Positions 37,601 to 52,600 of a stretch of DNA of 64,000 nucleotides are shown piece after piece. The stretch's first letter is position 1. Every line of letters begins with the position of its first letter. The notes beneath the pieces were generated by a model. That model was not told the DNA's origin. It saw nothing but the letters and a program-made list of their open reading frames with translations, and made no database searches. The stretch spans positions 101,040,533 through 101,104,532 of the forward strand of contig OZ023273.1 in NCBI GenBank assembly GCA_964007475.1, given 5' to 3'. This DNA is from Hybos culiciformis (Eukaryota; Arthropoda; Insecta; Diptera; Hybotidae). Both the position numbers and the translations under genes were made by a program.

Positions 37601-40600
37601 TTTGGCCTTCTAGCGCTGCCACCATTCCGTTTTCCAAAACTAAAAAAAAAGAAGATATTTAGCAAAAATTAATTTCACAGTTTTTCTTTAAAAAAATAAT
37701 ATAAGAATTAAATTCAAAGTACATAAATGAAAATTTTTTTCTCTATTCGAATTTTCAAATACATAAGGTACATCCTTTTTAAAAATATAAATCGTATTAT
37801 TGAAGTATTACCTAATAAGAATTTTAATAACAGTAACAAATCAACAAATCAAAATCGTTAACAAATTTATTTAAAATGTCCTAAAGACTTAAATGCATCT
37901 AAATATATGATCTGACCTAATTCACCCTAATGTAAAGTTCAACATTCTGGAGCAAAAAGAATAATCTTTCGAACCTCTGTGTAGTCTATAAAATCCACTT
38001 TGACAATGCTAAAATTGTGGCACAAATACAAAAACTTATAAGGAATAATATTTAAAAATTTGAAATATCGATAACAATGTATAGTATACACATACAATAC
38101 ATATTTCAATAGTTTTATACCAATTTAAATAAATAATGTTTTTCTTGTTATATTTTATATAAAAATAACTCACGTGGGAAACGTGGAAGAAAGAATAAAT
38201 ATTTTAAGTTCAATGATTATAGCTTCCAGCAAACAATGATTTATTGTACTACAGAGAATAATGTGAAAATTTAAAATTTTAATAAAAGAACATTATATAC
38301 TTATATGTATTTACTTATATTTAGCTAGTATATAATGGATATTATATGTATATTATGTAAAGAAAGCCTTTGAATATAAAATATAAAAACAAAATGAAAA
38401 TAACTTGAAATTTTCCATGCATGATGTAATTTATTGTTTTGTGTTAATAACTCAATGTTGGAGACATATGAAAATTTGAAGACATTACAATTTTACTTTT
38501 TAATTGATTTTTTAATAATCTATAACAATAACTTTGCACTAACTTCGACGTGACAGTTTAAATTTGAATATAATATTTCAGAGCACAATTTGAGGAATAT
38601 TCATAATAAAAATTAACTTAGTAATGTTTTAATATATTATATTTTATATTAAATTGATTATTAAGACATATTTGTCAAACTTCTAACCTATATTATTAAG
38701 GATCGCGGTTATATTTTAGTGCAGGTTTGGAACCGTCAAGTGGCGTCGTTACCGCGAAAAACTGGGAAATATTTCAATATGTCACTAAACTTTGAACATA
38801 CATTATTAAGGACAGCATTTAGGTCTTAGCACAGCTGGACTAAATTGTAATGTTTTCTGTTAATTTTTTTTAAGCGTGAGAAAATGTTTCTTTAAAGAAT
38901 AATTTGAGTTTCCTGGTCCTAAATTTATTCCCAGTCCAGCCCTGGGTTTTAGTTCATATTTGGACACTAGGACCGTTATGTACGGAAACCGCGAAAAACT
39001 AGAAAATATTTGAATAAATGTCTCCAAACTTTGAATGTATTATTAAGAAGAACCGCGTATAGGTTCAGATTTGGAACCACTATGTGGCATTGTTTTCCGC
39101 GAAAACTGCGATAAATAGCCAAAAATTATAAATTAAAAATAAGTTCGTGGCTATGTTTTTAATAAATTTTTCTATTAACTATTTTTTGTAATTGTTATAT
39201 TTTTTATTTATTAAATTAGGTATATGCTTATAAGCAGTGGTGGGATTCAAAACATTTAACAACCGGTTCGCATCCCGTAAAAAAAAAATAACACAATTTT
39301 GTGGTTTCGAATCCTCTAAAAAGTTTTTTAATTTTTTTTTTTAAGATTCTAAGGACCTTTCCAGAACATATATATACTTTTTAATTCATAAAAACTCATA
39401 AATTTTTAGATTGATGTTTCCAAATGTTGTAATTTCAAAACAGGCTTGCTTGTTACACGTTTATTACTTATAAAAGCATATTTTTATTCTTATTCAGTTC
39501 TTTACTCACATTATTCACATAAGATAGCTAAAGAAATATGAGATTTTTCAGATAAATAAGTAAAAAGCTTGTCAAATTTTCCAGTATTTCTTTTATAAAT
39601 TAATAAAAAAGTCAGAAAAAAATTGTTTTACAGTAAATTGTACGGGCATCACCTGTCGAGATACTCATCGTGTGAAAGTAGTTTTTAAATTTTTAGATAA
39701 CACACAGACCGAAAGACAAACATCATGTTTTTTATATAATTGAAATTTTATTTTTAATACAAATTTCAATGTAAATTCAAATTGTATATTCTTTGAGTAG
39801 TTGAGAAATTGCCACGGAGGGACTGTTAAAACAGTGAATAGTTGTTTCAAAACTTTTTCAGGCGATTTTCGTGAGCCTAAAAATTTTAGGAAACGGTACG
39901 CGAATCTTAAATATTTTAGGAAACGGTGTGCGCGAACCGGTGCGAACCGGCTGAATCCCACCACTGCTTATAAGGAGTACATATAAAACAAAGATCGATT
40001 GAAAAGAATTTTTATCTCTCTACTTTATCTTTTTTTTATTAACTTGTGTCTAATTTTTGTAATATATAAGAATAATTTCTTGATATTGTTATTTTCTTTA
40101 AAAAATTTAAAATTTATTTTTAATGTGTTTGATATTAATTATTATATTAAAATAACCAAATTTTCGAAAAGTACAGCCTCATTAATTTAAATTATAAAAA
40201 TCAAACGGCATAATATTTATGTCTGCTCATAATTCATATACAAAAAAAATACATGAAAACATAAACATATTATATATAATATCTTAATATAATATGTTCG
40301 ACACGTACTTATACTCAATTTAATTTTCTGGTTAAAAAAAATCAAATAAATGGACCTAAGTATGTGCATATTTTAATATAAAATACTTTTCATCAAACAC
40401 TTATAATTCGTACCCCAAATGTGAAGATGTCGTATCCGTTGAAATATTTTCATCTATGTCATCAATTGGTAAAGTTAGTTTTTTGTTCTTTTCACAACTA
40501 TTTAAGTCATCTTCTGTAACACAATGTAATGATTTATCATCAGCCAATGATTTGCCGCGTTTTAAATGCCAATTTTTTGCTAAAAATTTAGTTTCTTCTT

Positions 40601-43600
40601 GAATTGCACTGCGAGTATAAGAAACCGAGTGTCGACCAGCCATGTGCTTCTCATAAGGTATTTTCGTACCCAGAATAGTACATTCAATTTTATCAGCTTT
40701 CTTTGATTCATCTGTTGATGTGGATGCCTTCCTCAGCCTGCCGGGATTAATGTTTTGCGATGTTTTCCGATTACGACGAAATCTATTTGGATGGCACTCT
40801 CCACGAGTTGAATGAAATGAATTCCATCTTCTTACTATCTCTGTATTATTCGCATTTTCGACATCTGCAGCTGCAGCTGCTGCAGCAACAACTGCAGGAT
40901 TAGCTGATGGTCGACGCCTAGGTAAACGAAATGTTGTGTGTTTAGTTTTTGCTGGTGAAGTTGTATTCGAGAGAGTACAATCTTCATTTGATGACCTATT
41001 ATTTCCAATTGATTGATTGCTACCACCACTGAGCCCAGTATTTGAAACATCATAAACTTCTTCATCGTCTGATTTATGTTGACGATATGATGAAACACCA
41101 CTACTTGATGCTCCGCTTGACCAACGATTATTATTACCGAAACAACCGCCAAGCGAAGCCGATGTAATTGTTGATGCCGTTATTGAACATCCAGCTGATG
41201 GTGATAATTGGTGAGCATGTATTGTTATTGGCTGATGCAACTGACGTTGGGATCCACTACCGCCGCTTGTAGCTCCTGGTGTGGTAGCTGTTGATGAACC
41301 AGCTGTTTGGGCAAATAAATTACCCAAATCAATTAAATCATCACATGATGCATTCGAACTAGTTGATTGGATGCGACTTCTTTTTGTCGCAGCACAGTGT
41401 TTCAACATTTAATATATACTAACTTTTTTTTTTTAGAATATACTTTCAATATAGGTATATATTAATATAAAAATTTTATTTTTGTAAAATTAGAATCTTT
41501 TATGTTCTATAAAAAAAATGTTCTATCTTAAATTGTGATAGAATTTTTCGTGTCAAAAAGTGCCAAATTATCGTTGTGTATAACTTTAGAAAAATATTTA
41601 TTTTTTCAAATCTATTTTTAAGATCAAAAACGTGTTTTTGTAAGGATAATAAATGAAATCGTTTGTTGTTTGTTTTTTTTTTTTTATTATTATATCCTTT
41701 TTGTTAAATTGTTAATGTAAACGACAACTCTGATAAGTATACAATATGGATAAAAAAAGAATTTCAAAAGCGTTGAACTGTCTTTTCTAATCAACCTTTT
41801 AATATTGAAAAGTAAAATTTAATATTATTTTCTATGTCCAATCATCTGTCAATATAATTCCAGCCCTGATTATATATATAGAAAAACAAAATTTGTTCTA
41901 AATGTGTACAATTCCAATGATACTCGACAACTAGGGATGGTAAGTAATCATGGGATAGTTGTGGGAGTTTTTTCGAATTGATTATTTAAAAAATTTGTAG
42001 GATGCGAATTTCTATATAATTTATAATAATCGTAGTTTAATCCATGAAAAAAATAATTTTTTATTTAACTTCATTTAGGCGAAATAAATAAAGTTCTTGA
42101 AATTCGTAAAAAATTATATATTTCAAAATTTATATAATATGAGATATACCAATAATTCATAACAATATATTGTTTATTATATCAGAAAAAAAGAAAAAGA
42201 GAAAATTCTGAAAATCAATAATATTTTTAACGATTTATTTTTGTAATTTATAATTGTATGGTTGGTAATTGTAATTGTAATTTTTATTCATCATCATAAA
42301 ATAATAAATGTAGGTACATAAATATAAGATTAGTTTAAATGAGTAGATTTTGATTATTTATGTACTTATGAAATTGAATTGAAACATTTTTTTTTTTATA
42401 ATTAATTCTTAAAAATCTCATCATAAACTAATAAATCTATTATTAGCTATAATTCTAAACCAGAATAAAATAATAGTGGTATTTCTTTGTATTTGAATAT
42501 TTTTGATATAAATTTGAAATCATGATTGTGGTATTTAACAAGATTCCACTTTCGTTTTTTTTTTCAGATTTATACAAAACAAGGATTTATTCCTTTTCAA
42601 AGATCTGAATTTTTTTTTATTATTATGAATTTTATCAAATAATGTTAAATTCAAAGTTTCTTACCTTGTAAATTTTTCAATAAATTATTATAATATGTGT
42701 TTATGGAGGGTTTTCAATAAAAGTATGGAATAAAAAAAAAAATTATAATATTTTAGCTTAAAGCTATAGTTAAGAAAAATAGTACAACAATTTAAATTGC
42801 ATACTTTGTTATCAAACTTTATGTTTATGTAGTTACTCCAAGTATAGTCTAAGTGAATTATTTCTGAAATTACAAAATCCCTTTGATTTTAACATTTAAT
42901 TAAAAACGAAAAAAATTCTCGAAGCGTCTTGACAATTAAACTTATAATATGTATAGTTAAGGGTCAACGAATTTTCTTCTAATATGTGTTAAATAACATA
43001 TAAGATATTTTATGGAAAACATTTTTTTTTTCTAAATGGAACATCGTTACATAAAAGAATTTTTTCAAATAGAAAAACATAAGAAGTGATTTTATATTCT
43101 AATCTGACCTATAACTTTCTTTAGAAATATGAAAAGGATATGAATTATCTCAACTTAATTTCTTTTTTTTTTTTCGTATAAATAAACACGATTTTTATGT
43201 GTACTTTGTCTTTAAACTTTTTTATATGTTTTTTTTTTTTATTTCGCTTTCCCTAAATATCCTTTTTTCTGAATATCCTTTTCCTAGTTAAAAAAAAAAA
43301 AAAACTTAAAAAATATGAATAAAAGGACTTTTATTCTTTGTATTAATTTTTTTTAATGTGGATAAAACAGAAATTTTATTTGAACATCTAAAGTTCTGTT
43401 TGTGGATTTTTTTTGGTTTTTTATTTACTAAATAAAATGTATATTAAACTGAAAATAACTTTCAAGGTTCATAGATAGATTCCTCATTCATAATATTAAT
43501 ATATTATAATATAAAAATAGATAATAATAATGAAAAAAAAAAAAAAAAAAAAAATTCATAAGATTGAAAAAAGCAAAAGAAATTTTAAAGTTAATTTCCA

Positions 43601-46600
43601 TATTTATTGAAATTTATAAGTATATAGTTTTTATAGGATTTTCAAACTATAAAAATACATACTTATAAAATAATGGACAAGATTGTATTAATTTTAGGTC
43701 TGAAAAGAAAATTTGTATAAATCTCACTGTCTTAAAATGATTTAAATGTTATAAGAAAATACTAATTTTATATTCATAAAATACTGAAATTAATTTTATA
43801 AGTTCTATAATGTAGTATCTTTATAGTTAACTTATGTATTTTGATCTGCGTAGGATAAGTTCGACTGTTGGTGAAAGTAATTTTCTATATTCAGTTCGTC
43901 CAACTTTGGTTCAATTTGGAGTTTACAATAATCTATTCTGTATACAATATACATTTCGAACACAAGAATATTATATGGTGTAAAAAATTATATTGTATGT
44001 CGAAAAGAATTATTGTTATGTTATATATTATACATTGTAAAATATGTATTATATCCATACTTTTTTAATTTTTTTTTTGTTTTGTAAATAAAGTATACTC
44101 GTATACTAAATATATGTAAATTATATTTATTATTGTTATTGAAAAACTTTTTAATTTTTTCATGTCCTCCGTTCTATTCGAATATGGAAAATGCTACATA
44201 CATACATATGTATATTTAGAGCAATTTTGTTTTGTTGTACAGTTTAATTTATGTACTGCACATAAAATTTATGTATGCACATGTTTTTTTTATTTGTTTA
44301 GTTAACTGTTGCTGAAGTTTGGAACTAAAAGGTATTGGTTGATTTAATGTTAAATATTTTATTAAAAGTGATAAGTATATTATTAGTATACATAGTTGTT
44401 GTTCATATATTACAGATATTGTAAAGTATATACGTTATGGTTATATGTATTGTATGTAATAACTATAAATATATATATATATTTTTTTTAATTTTATGTA
44501 ATTAAATTTTTATTTGACAAGAAAACGAACTAATTTTTACATAAAATAAAATTTAATTCTTCTTATTATTCAAATTGATATTTTTCTTTAGCACATAAAT
44601 GTAATGTACATATAAGCCTATAAGTGCTAAGGTAAACAAAAATTTAAAGATATGTTTTACAAAAATAATATTGTCCGTGTTATTTATCATCATCTGACAC
44701 TATTTACTGAAATACCTACATTTTTGGTAACGACATATATGAAATATGACTTTCATTCAAATGATATACAATTTATATTTTTGGGTTTATTTTATTTTAT
44801 ATATTATTAATAAAACATAAAAAAAAATCCTTTTTTAACAGTACGTACCTACAAAAATATGTACATATTTGAAGGTAAAGGATTTTCTAAACTTGAAAAA
44901 TAGGATATACATTTTATAAAGTCAAAAAATGAGATTCAAATTTTTTGTAAATCATTTTTATTATAAAAAAAAAATAAAAATAATATATATTATATAGTAT
45001 AAATACCTAACATATATTTACTAAGTTTTATAATATTGATTTCGATTAAGTATTAAAAAGGAGTTTCCTTTTTAATGGCAAAACTTTTTATAAAGCATAT
45101 TATAGGTTTTTCTTTTTCGATTAAATATGTGTGATATTTAATGTCCTGGCCTTTTAAATATAAAACATTTAAATCTACTTCTTTTTTTTTTATATTTTAA
45201 CACAATATTGGAAATTTGTTTTTTATTTGAAATTTCAATTTTTATAGGTAATATGATATCATGGGGAAGAATATGTCAAAAGTTCAGAAAAAATTTTTTT
45301 TCTGAAAGATAAACAAAATTGATTATAAAAGAGGATTCTATTCAAATGGAAATCATTAAAAATAGTCATTACACCATGGGTGTAAATGAAAAAAATTGCG
45401 TTCGAAAATAAAATAAAAAAGTTAAAAATCAAATAGAAATATCAAAACAAATAAATATATAAGGGCGCCCTTACTTTCTTTGGTATAAATAAAGATGCAA
45501 ATAAAGATTGAAATTAAGAAAAGTCGTCAATTTTCTTTGAAAAAATATGAATCATTAAAAATTAAAAATATTAATTTGCGTTTTGAAAAAGTATTGAAAT
45601 CTTTAAAGGTTCAGGGAAAATAGCTATACATTCATGAATATCTAATAAATAATGTTTTGGAGTTGTCGCAACTGATTCAAATTACAAAAAACAAATTTAA
45701 ATTTAAAAGCTCTGAAAAGTTAAGAAAAAGTAAATTATGGGAAAATTTAATCAAATAAATTTAATTCTTAATCTCTATTAAAGTCTGTACTATTGTAGTA
45801 CAAAATTCTGAATTTTCCTTGTCCAATTTAGAAAGAAAACAAAATTTCGCACAAAGTGTGTGTGCATTCAAGTAACGAAAGATTAAATAAAACCGCAAAG
45901 AAATCAATCCTTTTTTTTAACCCTAAGATATTTATTTTAAAGTATCATAATAATTAATTCCATAAATTGGGTTAATTTCTTTTAAATATAGTAATATATA
46001 TAGGTATATAATTAAATAATTCAAAATAATTATCTTAAAAGAGAAGAAAAAAAAAAACTTTTTTCTAATTTTCATTCACAATAATTATTATTATTAAGTT
46101 TAATAATCAACAAAAACTTTGCGGTCCAATGAAATTGATATTTGTTCCTTTTTTCTCTTTTATTAATTTTTGTTTTTTTTGGAAAATCAAGTCCAAATTT
46201 TCTGGAAAAATATTTCAAAAAGACATTTTTCTTTACAAAAAAAAAAAATTAAATGAAAACCATGAACACAAAAAAAAAAATTATTTGATTTTCCTGAAAA
46301 AAGAAAAGTTAAATATTTTCTGAAAAGTTTTCTTTTATGAAAAATAAAATAAATAAATTTATGTACACAATAAATATGGAAAGTTTTCCTTTTAAACAAA
46401 AAGTCACTATGGTTATACAAACATATAGAAACTTTCTGTTCTTATATGTTTAATTTTATATTAAATTCAAGCAATATAATATATACATAGCTTCGCATAG
46501 TCAGTCGCAAAGGTGTAACTCCAAAGTGTATAAAACATATTTGATTTTTAATATTAAATGGTTAGAAAAATTTTTATTTTAATAAAGTAAATTTAAATTG

Positions 46601-49600
46601 ACTTTAACAGATTTCAACTATGCTTATTTAATTGCTTTGCAAGCTATGAATTAAATAAAGGACAAAATCTTTGTTTGATTCGTTCGAATAAATTAAAATC
46701 AGGGTAACATTATAAAAAAAAGGCAAAATCAAATTTATTTTGAACTTACTTAAGTTTTAGTTCATTACAGAAAAATTTTAAATTATTTTGAAGTTTCTGA
46801 AAGACTTATGTATATCACTGATAACGATTCCATTATATACATATACAATTTGGTTGCAGTATTTATAAAAAAATTATAGAAAGGTAAGTGTAAGAGTTTA
46901 TATTTAAGGTATTTAAAGTATACAATTGACTCTCAAATACATACGTTTTTTCTGAAAATTTTATAGTAAAGATACGGCTTAACATAAACCAGAATCAACA
47001 TCAGATTCAAAATCCGATACATTGCGCCATAATTAGTTCAGGAGGAGAAATTTAGCTATAGAATTTAGCTATAGAATTTAGCTCCAGAAAACAGTTATCT
47101 GGCATAGAATCAATGTAAGTGCAAGAGACTTGTTCTTTTGTTTCTTGGGTCAGAATGTAAAAATATTGTTTCAGATTATGATTTGTGTAAAAACTCTAGT
47201 GGCAGATTCAGGGGCTAAATGCTGATTCTGGTTTAAGTAAAAATTTACCTTAAAATTGAAAATAATTTTAAAACTTAAAGCTATTAAATTAGGTATTTAT
47301 TTTCAAATAATCAAATTATCAATATATTATACGAAAAATTATTTCAATTATCAAATAATGTTAAATTTTGCATAAGACAAGTGAAAAATTATTATTCTGT
47401 ATAATGTATATATAAATATAATTTAATAGGTTAATTCGACTGGAAAATATTTCGATATACATTTTTTTTTTTTTCAATTTCGTATAAATTTTATTTATTT
47501 TTTAAAGTAATGAACAAAAAACATTTTTTCTTCATTTGAAAAATACAAACAAACCCACAAAATTTGATCAATTTTATTTTTTTATTTATTTATTTTTTTT
47601 ATAAAAAACAATATATTTTTGTAAATTATTAATTGGTTGAACAGAACGAAAAAGAAAAACATGGAAAAAGAAAAATATTAAAGAATTTTCCATAAAAATT
47701 CTAAATTTATATTATACCTAAGTATGTATGTACAACTTTTCTTTTTTTTTTGTATTTTCTTTATGAAACATATATAATAAGAAGAATTTTTTTTTTTTGA
47801 ATTGAATCCATGAATAATTCAGAAATCAAAACAGCTTAAGAATCAGAGCATTCAAGATTAAAAACAATGATTGCTAATATTTACATAATGATTCAATTAA
47901 AAAAATACATATTTTTTTGTTTTTTTTTTTATAATAAAAGAGAAGTTTTTAAAGAAGTTTTTCCATCACAAGATTAATTTATGTTACAATTTTTGACAAT
48001 GTTATTTCTTTTAAAAAATAATAAGAAAATATTTTCGATATTAGTATTTTAATAATATTAAATATAGATTTTTAATATAACGATTAAATTGTACTATATA
48101 TGCCATAATAATGTTCAAGTTGACAAATAAATAAGTTTGTTTTGTCTTTTAAGCCTAAATTATGTGTATATAGCAGGAGTGCTCAATGGTTTACTTATGG
48201 GGAGCCATGTTCAAAAATCGAAAAATACTGAAGAGCCTTTTTTTTTAATTTTATAACTTAACTTAGTTGACTGAAGGAAAAATTTATGTTAACTTACATA
48301 AACTTAAAGTAGGATGAAAAAAAAATCTCAGTTACAACTTAATAATTTATTGAGCCACAAAAAAAATAAATGTCAAAGAGCCGCAGTTTGAGCTTATCTG
48401 ATATATAGCATTAGGAAAAATCAAATAGATTATTGAAAATACTATGTTTGCTAATAATTGTCGATATTATGATAAGTCAAAATCTGGATTTAAAGTTTCT
48501 TTTTTTCAAATTTTCACCAAAAAATAGAATTTTAAGGAATAACAATATTTTCTCAGTACATTATCTGGGGACATTTTTTTTATTCCCTTGCTCTTTAACT
48601 GAATATAAAAATAAAACTTTTTTTATTTAGCATAACAAAAAAAAAGGTTTTTATGTAAAGTGAGTGATATGACAGAAATTTTTTTTTTGTTTATTTTATT
48701 TAAAAAAAATTAAATTGTAATATTCTTTTTTTTGTTAGGCCTTTACTTTACCTTTACCTACACTTAATAAAACTTCCAAAATTATGTAGGTAAATATATG
48801 TATTATGTATAGAAAAAAAAAAAACCTTAAACGAAAATGTATTCCTAAAAGAATTTTAAGAAATTATAATTTTCATTTTTAATCCAAAAAAAAAAGAAGA
48901 AATACAAATTTTTTTGTGAAATATAGTTTATTTTTTTCATTTCTTAAAATATGAGTTTAGATTAATTATCAATTTATCTCATTTTTCTTAATAAAAAGTT
49001 ACAAAAAAAAGTTTTTAATTTCTTTTATTGCTAAACTTTTGTTCATTAATATTGCCAGAACCTTTGTGAACAGAATATATACATTCAACTGTGAATATGG
49101 ACATGAACTTAGCACACGCATATACTTGGTATTATTAAAGTTGAAAACTTTTAAAAATAATTTTTTTGTCAAGTTTTTAATGTAGAAAAAAGTATGTAAA
49201 AATTTTACAAAAGATTCTTCTGAAAATTTGTAAAATATAAAACTTAAGAAAATTGAACAAAATTTTGGACAAAAATTATTAAAATATACATGTCCTTAAG
49301 TCTGCCAAGTTTTTTTTTCACATCCTTTGAACCCTATGGTTTTAAGTTGCATGTTTTTTTTTTTAAATTCAATTGCAATATAAGGACTATTAATTTAAAA
49401 GATGCAAATATTTATCATCCTAGATGCGTTTCGTATATAAAATGTTTTAGCAGCATAAAAATATTTATTCATTCATTGAAGTATGTATTTAAAAAAAAGT
49501 CCACTGTTTCAAAGAAAAAAGGATTCTTTAATGGTTAAGTTGAAAATTATTATAGAAATAATACTCTTATTTAGTTTTTAGTCTATATAGTTAATAATTC

Positions 49601-52600
49601 ATATACATGACATTTTTATTTTATTTTTGCAAAGTTAAAATGTATTTATATTTCGAAAATCTATATTGATTAGATTTGAAGCAATACTTTCATCTTTATT
49701 ATCATATTTTTTGATTAGATTGTTTGAAAAAAATCAAACAGTCTACAAGCAGGACTCGAATTAAATGTTTACTTCATAAATTTCATTTTTTATTTTTATA
49801 TCAATCCTTGGATTTTAAAAAATATTAGTTTAGTTATTACAATGTAGACTGCTTCCTTTGTATACTGTAAAAAAAAACTTTTATTAAATATTTACTCGTA
49901 CTAAACAGCAAATTAACTGTTACAAAAAAATTCGCAATCTTTTCGACACTAATGTAGAAATTTTTTAATGGTGATGATTTTGTATTTGCTGAACTGTAGT
50001 GTCAATATTTTGCAACCGGATCTAATAATTGTCCAATAATTACAGTTTATTAATTTTGTAATTATTTTTACAAATTTTTAAAATCTGAGTCATTTCTTTT
50101 CAAAACTATTCGATTCCAATTAATTAAAAATTAAAATTAATTAAAATTAAATATGAAATATATTTTTAAACATTATAATTTTATGAAATTAATTAATATC
50201 AAAATATGAAATTAACTTAAAAAATTAATTTTAATCATTACATAAGGAATCAATCATGATTTGAATTGAAAGTCTATTTTTCAAGTTTATTATATTTGCC
50301 CAATCAGTTAGTTTTCAACAATCTAACTGTGTTGTATACAAATAAATGACTGGATTATAAATATTATCAACTACAACTTAGCATGTGGCAATACCCTATT
50401 AGGGAGACAACATTTTTTTGTAGATACATATTCCAAACTATCACAAAATATAATAAAAATTCATTTTGGTCAAAGTGGCGTCTTTTATTGAATTGTACAT
50501 AAAATTATATTAATATTTATAATTTAATGTTGTAGCAATATTTTTTTATTACATGTATTATTGAGTTGAGTTTTTTTTAAAGTTCTTTATAAATGTATAA
50601 CCTTTATAAAACTCTTGCAATTGACTGAAAAATTATTCAATGTATGATAATTTTCCCTGTACATACAGTGTGTACAAGACACGATTTTTTTTAATATTTT
50701 CTTGTAAACAAGAAATTTAAGGAGACCTTGAATTAGATTCAAGAAGTAGTACTATTTGCTAAACATTTCATTTTACAGAATTCTCTCGAGGGTCCTAAAA
50801 GTAAAAATTACATCGATTTTAGACAAATTTCTTTTTTCTCATTTTTTGCAGTTTTTTTTGTGTAGTTTTTGACACTTTTTGACACTTTTTGACAACTTAA
50901 ATTATAAAACATAAACAATATTATTTCAATTGAATATTCAACATGTATTTTGTGTGTGCATTTTTTTGCTTATAAATTAAATTAAACCACTAAAAACTAT
51001 GTTCAAATTTATGTATTTTCAAAATTATATCTTAGATAAATATCTAAGCATAGTAAAATAGTAAATACAAAATATTCAAAATTAATTAAATTTTTTTTTT
51101 CTTCTTCAACCTTTAAGATTCTTTGTGTGTTACAAAGAGAAAAATTGCAACCGCGCGCCGCCGGTTCTCTATAAATATTTTTTTTGTGAATTTTATCTAA
51201 TTTATTTTTTTTTATTATTGATGTGAATGTATCTAAGGAAAAATTATTACTGTTTCATCCTTAAAAATAAACTGATAAAAAATTTATTTACCAAAAAAAA
51301 AAAAAAAAAAATTATCTCTATACCTACACCTAATAAAATAAAATTGAAAAAAAAAATTAAAAAAAAAAGTAAGAGCTTTTCCTTTGGAAAACAAAAATAT
51401 GAATATAAAAATGAAAAATCCCTACAAATAAAGTTTTCCAAGTTACAAAAAAAAAGGATATCATCAACCTAAAAACTGTTTGTAGGTATAACAAAAACAG
51501 GGAAAAGCTTATTTTTTTTTATTTGTATCAAAAAGTTCTTTTACACTGGATGTGGTACACATATTTTTATGCATATTTCATGACATGAAAAACTGTAGAG
51601 AGTAAACTGCTGTGTTTGCATTATAAAAAAAGTTTGGAATGAATTATCTTTTTCTATTAGATGTAAGTAGTCAAATATGATCCTGGATATGGTTTTTTAG
51701 TACCATCTTTAAACAAATTTTTGATAGTTCTCAGAATAACAAAACTTGAATTCTGAATTGACAGTTCACATTCACAGTACTAAATATTTATTATAATACA
51801 TTTTCATACATTTTCATTTTAAGATTAGATTCATTATATGCATCAGATAGTACTTTATAATAAACTGCTAATAGTTTTTTTTTATGTCCTATTTATATTT
51901 AAACTTTTACTACAACCTAATAAATAACTCAATTATTGGGTAAAAATAGTATTTTAATTGTTTTTCCTGCTTAAACTTATTTGCAGTTTATAATTTTTGT
52001 AATATACAGAGAATATATTGTTTTCTTATGCCACCATGTAATGTCTTTAGTTATATAATTATAGAAATATTAAAAATATAAAAAAAATTTTATATTTATA
52101 GAAATAAGATTATTTGCTACCCAACTATTGTCACTTATTTTTTAATGTTCAAATGGTGTTAGAAGTTCGCGGTAAACAACAATTTTATTCACCATTATTA
52201 TTAAGTTTTTAATGACGTTTATTAATATAAAAATGTTATTATAGTGGGCAAAAGAAAATGATGAATTACGTGTACAATGTACATACTACGTACAATGTAG
52301 GTACCTACGTAATAAAATTGTAAAATTTGATTCAGATGCGTTTTTTTTTTTAATTTTATGTATATGTATGTAATTTTCATTTATTTCGTTATTAATAATA
52401 AAAAAATAACCTAATTTATTTTTTTTTTTAATTTAGATAGATATTTTTTTACACGTTTCCATGAAAGGATGTTTCGTTGAAACTTTATGATTATCTTATT
52501 TTAAAATTGTTTAAGCCATTTAGATAGTATTATACTAAACTCAGATAAGATAGTCCAATATTTCATAGTACTTTATTTTACTTATCTCTATTTATGTTTT

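Noticed and set aside
39665..39986. 99-codon minus and 61-codon plus frames
   Set aside because: They lie inside the hAT-like element and run into its terminal repeat; no transposase resemblance.
45460..45478. 12-bp palindrome aagggcgccctt
   Set aside because: A single short palindrome with no partner element or gene nearby.
51148..51168. GC-rich word ccgcgcgccgccgg as a regulatory island
   Set aside because: Only about 20 bp long and isolated, with no other support.
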